64,000 nucleotides of DNA. Origin: Salipaludibacillus agaradhaerens. GTDB taxonomy: Bacteria; Bacillota; Bacilli; Bacillales; Salisediminibacteriaceae. Below are positions 59,760-64,000 of this stretch, piece after piece. The stretch is taken from positions 3,436,869-3,500,868 of the forward strand of contig NZ_KV917378.1 in NCBI RefSeq assembly GCF_002019735.1. The letters are read 5' to 3'. The notes under the pieces are model-generated. The model was not told the DNA's origin. It did not search any database and worked only from the letters and a program-made list of their open reading frames with translations. Made by a program: the position numbers and the translations under genes. Each line of letters starts with the position of its first letter. Positions within the stretch are counted from its first letter, which is position 1.

Positions 59760-60632
59760 ATGATTATCAACAATAATATGAGCGCAATGAACGCTCACCG
59801 TCAATTAGGTATTAACCAAAATTTCCAACAGTCTTCAATGGAGAAATTATCTTCAGGTCTTCGTATTAACCGTGCTGGAGACGACGCTGCTGGACTTTCA
59901 ATCTCTGAGAAAATGCGTGCGCAAATCCGTGGTTTGGATCAAGCAAGCCGTAACTCACAAGATGGTATTTCTTTAATTCAAACAGCTGAAGGTGCATTAG
60001 ATGAGTCACACTCTATCCTTCAACGTATGCGTGAGCTTGTAGTACAAGCTGGTAACACAGGTACAAACGAAGAAGCAGATCTTCAAGCGATCCAAGATGA
60101 AATTGGACAACTTCAAGAAGAGTTAACAGGTATTGCTAACCGTACTGAGTTCAACGGTAAAACACTATTAAATGGTGACTTTGACGCTGATAGCGACAAC
60201 AGCCTTGTGTTCCAAATCGGTGCTAACGCAACACAACAAATCTCTGTTAACATCGAAAACATGGATGCAAACTCTTTAGGAACTGATGACACTTTAAATA
60301 TTGCATCTGTTAATGTAACTGGCTTTGTTGGTAACGCTGCTGATGAAGCAGGTGGATTTGATGAAACACTAGCGATCGTTGATGCAGCACTTCAACAAGT
60401 ATCTGACCAACGTTCAGCATTAGGTTCTGTACAAAACCGTTTAGAGCACACAATCCGTAACTTAGATAACTCATCTGAGAACTTACAAGCTGCAGAATCA
60501 CGAATCCGTGACGTAGACATGGCGAAAGAAATGATGGAATTCACTAAGAACAACATCCTTTCTCAAGCGTCTCAATCTATGCTTGCACAAGCTAACCAAC
60601 TTCCACAATCTGTTCTTCAATTACTTGGTTAA
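59760..60632 (+). CDS. hag: Flagellin (copy 2 of 3)
   Basis: This is a 290-residue flagellin identical to copies 1 and 3 over the filament-core domains at both ends. The variable patch (about 165-200) reads DANSLGTDDTLNIASVNVTGFVGN, differing from copy 3 at only a few residues. It has a complete set of its own signals: sigma-D promoter, two-hairpin leader, AAGGAGG ribosome site 9 bases before ATG, and a terminator. The DNA of the core regions differs from the other copies mostly at scattered third positions, so copies are being kept alike by gene conversion or very recent duplication (inference). Confidence 0.97.
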   Translation: MIINNNMSAMNAHRQLGINQNFQQSSMEKLSSGLRINRAGDDAAGLSISEKMRAQIRGLDQASRNSQDGISLIQTAEGALDESHSILQRMRELVVQAGNTGTNEEADLQAIQDEIGQLQEELTGIANRTEFNGKTLLNGDFDADSDNSLVFQIGANATQQISVNIENMDANSLGTDDTLNIASVNVTGFVGNAADEAGGFDETLAIVDAALQQVSDQRSALGSVQNRLEHTIRNLDNSSENLQAAESRIRDVDMAKEMMEFTKNNILSQASQSMLAQANQLPQSVLQLLG

Positions 60633-60654
60633 TTTAAGGCAGAATATAGATAAA

Positions 60655-60688
60655 GGAGTAGTCCAAAATGGACTGCTTCTTTTTTTAT
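60655..60688 (+). terminator. Terminator of hag copy 2
   Basis: GGAGTAGTCCA / TGGACTGCTTC with two G-T pairs and a 3-base loop (60655-60679), then T7. Confidence 0.87.
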
Positions 60689-60950
60689 GCCATTTAAATC
60701 AGGAATGCTTCAAAATAAATGTTTAGGGTTAGCCGTATTTGGTTTCACTTTCATTCATAATAGGGAAAATTGGGTTTCGTTTTAGTTATTAATGAGAAAC
60801 TCATACTTGTATGTCACTATCGATTAGTAAGTCGCTGAACCTTGATCCTAAGAGGGATACGAGGAGAGAGGCCACCGTTGTAATTATTCTATAATGCGAA
60901 TATTTTAAACCAATGTTCAAGAAAATGAGTGAAAAATATTTCAAAAAAAC
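60689..60950. other. Spacer between hag copies 2 and 3
   Basis: About 260 bases with no gene or repeat copy recognised. It is unlike the hag1-hag2 spacer outside the promoter and leader parts. Confidence 0.4.
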
Positions 60951-60977
60951 TAAAGATTTATTTAGACGAGCCGATAA
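60951..60977 (+). promoter_or_regulatory. Sigma-D promoter of the third flagellin gene
   Basis: TAAA (60951-60954), 15 bases, GCCGATAA (60970-60977), the closest of the three hag promoters to consensus. Confidence 0.9.
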
Positions 60978-60996
60978 AAAAAATGTAGGGTGATAA

Positions 60997-61067
60997 GAAA
61001 AGCGGCGGCCGACGCTTTTCAGTTCACTAAATAATGATTCTTCCGCACACAAGGATGTGACAGGAAG
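60997..61067 (+). promoter_or_regulatory. Structured leader of the third flagellin gene with CsrA-type site
   Basis: Hairpin 1: perfect 8-bp GAAAAGCG / CGCTTTTC (60997-61004 / 61013-61020) with loop GCGGCCGA. Hairpin 2: CTTCC / GGAAG (61040-61044 / 61063-61067) enclosing CACACAAGGATGTG with GGA in the loop. The ribosome site AAGGAGG is at 61076-61082. Confidence 0.77.
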
Positions 61068-61091
61068 TAAAATTCAAGGAGGAACTTTCAC

Positions 61092-61964
61092 ATGATTATC
61101 AACAATAATATGAGCGCAATGAACGCTCACCGTCAATTAGGTATTAACCAAAATTTCCAACAGTCTTCAATGGAGAAATTATCTTCAGGTCTTCGTATTA
61201 ACCGTGCAGGAGACGACGCTGCTGGACTATCTATCTCTGAGAAAATGCGTGCGCAAATCCGTGGTTTGGATCAAGCAAGCCGTAACTCACAAGATGGTAT
61301 TTCTTTAATTCAAACAGCTGAAGGTGCATTAGATGAGTCTCACTCAATCCTTCAACGTATGCGTGAGCTTGTAGTACAAGCTGGTAACACAGGTACAAAC
61401 GAAGAAGCAGACCTTCAAGCGATCCAAGATGAAATTGGACAACTTCAAGAAGAGTTAACAGGTATCGCGAACCGTACTGAGTTCAACGGTAAAACACTTT
61501 TAAATGGTGACTTTGACGCTGATAGCGACAACAGCCTTGTGTTCCAAATCGGTGCTAACGCAACACAACAAATCTCTGTTAACATCGAGAACATGGATGC
61601 AGCTTCTTTAGGAACTGATGACACTTTAAACATTGCTTCTATCAATGTAACTGGCTTTGTTGACAACGCTGCTGATGAAGCAGGTGGATTTGATGAAACA
61701 CTAGCGATCGTTGATGCAGCACTTCAACAAGTATCTGACCAACGTTCAGCATTAGGTTCTGTACAAAACCGTTTAGAGCACACAATCCGTAACTTAGATA
61801 ACTCATCTGAGAACTTACAAGCTGCAGAATCACGAATCCGTGACGTAGACATGGCGAAAGAAATGATGGAATTCACTAAGAACAACATCCTTTCTCAAGC
61901 GTCTCAATCTATGCTTGCACAAGCTAACCAACTTCCACAATCTGTTCTTCAATTACTTGGTTAA
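61092..61964 (+). CDS. hag: Flagellin (copy 3 of 3)
   Basis: This is a 290-residue flagellin with the same core as copies 1 and 2 and the patch DAASLGTDDTLNIASINVTGFVDN. Like the others it lacks large outer domains, so filament surface differences among the three would come from this short segment alone. It carries its own sigma-D promoter, leader hairpins and a strong terminator. Codon choice is as biased as in the other copies. Whether all three are expressed together or alternately cannot be told; promoters are almost equal in quality. Confidence 0.97.
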   Translation: MIINNNMSAMNAHRQLGINQNFQQSSMEKLSSGLRINRAGDDAAGLSISEKMRAQIRGLDQASRNSQDGISLIQTAEGALDESHSILQRMRELVVQAGNTGTNEEADLQAIQDEIGQLQEELTGIANRTEFNGKTLLNGDFDADSDNSLVFQIGANATQQISVNIENMDAASLGTDDTLNIASINVTGFVDNAADEAGGFDETLAIVDAALQQVSDQRSALGSVQNRLEHTIRNLDNSSENLQAAESRIRDVDMAKEMMEFTKNNILSQASQSMLAQANQLPQSVLQLLG

Positions 61965-61993
61965 TACGTATTGAAAAACTGACTTTTAACAAG

Positions 61994-62033
61994 CAGAGCA
62001 AAGTCCTGTATGAGGGCTTTGCTCTGTTTTTTT
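61994..62033 (+). terminator. Terminator of hag copy 3
   Basis: CAGAGCAAAGTCC / GGGCTTTGCTCTG (61994-62006 / 62014-62026), 13 bp with one G-T pair, then T7. Confidence 0.93.
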
Positions 62034-62420
62034 GTTGACAGGACTAAGGTTGATGTAACTGGATTTTAGTAGGAAGAGCTTTTTGTTTAAGCGATGTTTA
62101 TTTTTTTCCTAACAAAAAGAAATTCCTACTTAATTTATAAAAAGGCAGTTTTTTTAACGAGTCAACAGTCGCACTATCGTTTCTTAATAAAAGGTAGTCG
62201 GCCTCACAGTAAATATATAATAGGTTGATAGTGTAAAAGTCATAGAGAACAATTCACTAGTAGTATTTATCGCAAAACGACCATGACTAAACTCAATAAT
62301 AATCAATATATAAGAGAAAATGTCGAAACGATAGGTCTATCTGATACATCCTTATCATCTATCAAAAAATACACACTATATACTATATAATGAAAATATA
62401 ACAAAAAAAGGAGTGGTTAC
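62034..62420. other. AT-rich region upstream of the secreted beta-domain protein
   Basis: About 390 bases without a recognisable gene or repeat. TATAAT occurs at 62386-62391, 30 bases before the start codon, but without a -35 box at the usual distance. Confidence 0.35.
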
Positions 62421-63752
62421 ATGAAAAAGGTGTTAAGTCTATGTTTATTTTTTCTATTAATACCACAACTGGTTTTGGCTGAAGAAGTGACTATTAATTT
62501 GGATGAGATCGATGATGATGTCGTATTAGACAAGTTGGAAGACTTTGAAGGGGAACCACTGGAAATTAAAGGGGAAGATGAGGATATTCATTCCTTACAA
62601 AAAGACGTTGAAAAAATTGTTGAAAATGATGCTGAAACTATTGAACCTCTTGATACTCCGATAAATGATAGTCCTAACAATGCTTATAGTATTGACATTG
62701 ATGGTGTCTATCAGGATGTTTTGACGGAGGAAGGTCAAACTAAATGGTATCTTTTTGAAAACATAGAACAAGGTAAATTAACGGTCTTTTTGCAAACGGT
62801 TAATTCTGAAAATATCGATTATGACCTTCATTTTTTTAAATTAGATGAAGAGACAATGACGCTGGAAAATCAATTATCCTCCACTTATGGTCCAGGTATG
62901 AATGAACAACTTGCTCAGATTAGTGATGGCGGCATCTACTTCGTAGCAGTAAGTTCATGGGAAGGCTATGATGAAAATACACCATTTTATTTCACCGTTC
63001 TACATTCCTCTGATTATGATAGCCAAGAGCCTGATGATAATATATGGCAAGCAACCTTATATAATAATGAAATCCAAGTAAATGGAACGGTGGATAATGA
63101 ATTTGACTTGGATTGGAAGATGTTATCGCTAGATGAAGAGAAAATATTAAATACTCAGTTAGAACATAATGCGGATGCATCCTATCAATTAGATATTTTT
63201 GATATGAATTTAAACTTGCTAGCTTCTTTTTCAGATAATCAAAGCTACAATAATTATGTTTTTCCTGAGGGTGACTATTTTATAAGAGTGGCATCTACTT
63301 CATCTTATGATGCAATGGAAGCCTATAACTTAAGTATGACTGAGGCAGGACCACCACCGTCTCGTGTGAATGTGACACGAATAGACTCAGATGGAGGGGT
63401 TCAAGGTTACATTGATTATGGATATGGAAACTTTTGGAGAATACGTTCGAATATAACGATTCATGGGCAGTTGCTTGATAATAATGGTAATCCAGTGCCG
63501 AATACGCCAGTTGAATTTACTGTCGTCCGTGAGATTAATAATACGCCGATTAGTGGAGCCTCTACAACAGATAGTGATGGGAACTTTTCTGTCAATGTTA
63601 ATAATATTGGACCAGCAGCCGGCTACTTATCGTATTATACAGGGTATCGGATTCATTATTTCGACTTGATTCCCCTTATTGCTTCCTCTAACGGTGTTCA
63701 GTTGGCGTCAAATGAAGATGGGGTATATCACTTTGCCTATTCAACGTTTTAA
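62421..63752 (+). CDS. Secreted protein with PPC-like and Ig-like beta domains
   Basis: This is a 443-residue exported protein. The signal peptide (residues 1-20, ending LVLA) is followed by a very acidic segment (about 22-80). Two beta domains (about 85-195 and 200-310) follow, each with the pattern of pre-peptidase C-terminal domains: a DSPNNAYSI / QEPDDNIWQA start, a WYLF or WKML strand, and a closing GxYF(I/V)xV strand. The C-terminal part (about 325-443) contains an Ig-like or carboxypeptidase-regulatory-like module (ITIHGQLLDNNGNPVPNTPVEFTVV ... TTDSDGNFSVNV). There is no catalytic motif or cell-wall anchor. The ribosome site AAAAGGAGTGG is strong. Its place between hag and the next sigma-D gene is unusual; its function is unknown. 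Confidence 0.7.
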   Translation: MKKVLSLCLFFLLIPQLVLAEEVTINLDEIDDDVVLDKLEDFEGEPLEIKGEDEDIHSLQKDVEKIVENDAETIEPLDTPINDSPNNAYSIDIDGVYQDVLTEEGQTKWYLFENIEQGKLTVFLQTVNSENIDYDLHFFKLDEETMTLENQLSSTYGPGMNEQLAQISDGGIYFVAVSSWEGYDENTPFYFTVLHSSDYDSQEPDDNIWQATLYNNEIQVNGTVDNEFDLDWKMLSLDEEKILNTQLEHNADASYQLDIFDMNLNLLASFSDNQSYNNYVFPEGDYFIRVASTSSYDAMEAYNLSMTEAGPPPSRVNVTRIDSDGGVQGYIDYGYGNFWRIRSNITIHGQLLDNNGNPVPNTPVEFTVVREINNTPISGASTTDSDGNFSVNVNNIGPAAGYLSYYTGYRIHYFDLIPLIASSNGVQLASNEDGVYHFAYSTF

Positions 63753-63780
63753 CTCTTAGGTGTACTTATACCGTTTTGCA

Positions 63781-63818
63781 GACGGTCCACATAAATATGA
63801 GGGCCGTCTTATTTTTAT
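63781..63818 (+). terminator. Terminator of the secreted beta-domain protein
   Basis: GACGGTCC / GGGCCGTC (63781-63788 / 63801-63808) with one G-T pair, then TTATTTTTATT. Confidence 0.83.
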
Positions 63819-63890
63819 TGGTGTGGGACTTTTTATAGTACTAATAACAATAGGACATCCATCTTTTTGAATTTAAGTGAGCAAAAAAGC

Positions 63891-63917
63891 TAAACCAAAA
63901 TTAATAGTTTCCGATAT
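63891..63917 (+). promoter_or_regulatory. Sigma-D promoter of the last gene
   Basis: TAAA (63891-63894), 15 bases, TCCGATAT (63910-63917), 35 bases before the start at 63952. Confidence 0.85.
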
Positions 63918-63951
63918 AAATAATAAATTGATAAGAAGGAGTGGATAACAC

Positions 63952-64000
63952 ATGGAAGTGAAATCCAATCAGTCGGTGGCGTCCGAATTTATTCAGCGGA
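63952..64000 (+). CDS. Start of a sigma-D-dependent gene, probably flaG (3' partial)
   Basis: Only 16 codons are visible (MEVKSNQSVASEFIQR), preceded by AGAAGGAGTGG and a sigma-D promoter. In Bacillus the gene after hag is usually flaG (yvyC), followed by fliD, fliS and fliT, and FlaG proteins start with a short polar segment like this. The identity rests on position and promoter, not on the sequence itself. Confidence 0.5.
   Translation, partial: MEVKSNQSVASEFIQR

Noticed and set aside
58246-61964. Triple flagellin as an assembly artefact
   Set aside because: The spacers differ in length and content, each copy has a different terminator, and the variable patch differs among copies.

Overview
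The window is a low-GC Gram-positive chromosome segment from the Bacillaceae. Strong AGGAGG-type ribosome sites, frequent GTG and TTG starts and the order yvyE-degS-degU-fakB-comFA-comFC-yvyF-flgM-flgN-flgK-flgL-yviE-fliW-csrA-hag match Bacillus subtilis and its relatives. The exported proteins are very acidic, which hints at a halophilic or alkaliphilic genus; that is inference. No rRNA, tRNA, CRISPR array, phage or transposase gene was found.

Left part (1-11209): the end of an oligopeptide/dipeptide ABC operon (binding lipoprotein and two permeases, no ATPase in view), a 1473-residue bacillopeptidase F-like secreted protease, and a methyl-accepting chemotaxis protein.

Galactoside island (11249-34029): a GH4 alpha-galactosidase divergent from an AraC regulator, then a LacI regulator. 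An msm-like operon follows (binding protein, two permeases, GH36 alpha-galactosidase, PfkB kinase, sucrose phosphorylase). The second operon holds a binding protein, two permeases, GH35 beta-galactosidase, LacI regulator, GH42 beta-galactosidase and a second GH36. Together they would import raffinose-type and beta-galactosyl oligosaccharides, cut off galactose, and turn sucrose into glucose-1-phosphate and fructose. No importer ATPase and no Leloir gene is present, so both must lie elsewhere. Sigma-A promoters, cre-like CcpA sites and shared TTTACT half-sites suggest control by LacI proteins and catabolite repression.

Middle (34135-43304): a reduced thioredoxin-reductase-like flavoprotein, a PspA / NfeD (YuaF) / flotillin (FloT) membrane-domain cluster, a secreted protein of unknown function, an AEC transporter, a membrane-anchored helix-hairpin-helix protein, an XRE regulator, a degenerate histidine-kinase-like protein and YvyE.

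Right part (43896-64000): DegS/DegU, the com and late flagellar genes, FliW and CsrA, two DegU-like regulators with degenerate receiver domains, three almost identical flagellin genes, a secreted beta-domain protein and the start of what is probably flaG. Sigma-D promoters (TAAA-N15-CCGAT core) precede degU, yvyF, flgM, all three hag genes and the last gene. Each hag leader has the same two hairpins, the second presenting a CsrA-type GGA site, which fits the FliW-CsrA-Hag control loop.

Scattered between genes are eight copies (six full, two truncated) of a structured repeat of about 155 bp flanked by TTTAT, all on the + strand. It resembles the bcr1 element described from the Bacillus cereus group and is the main unexplained feature of the window.
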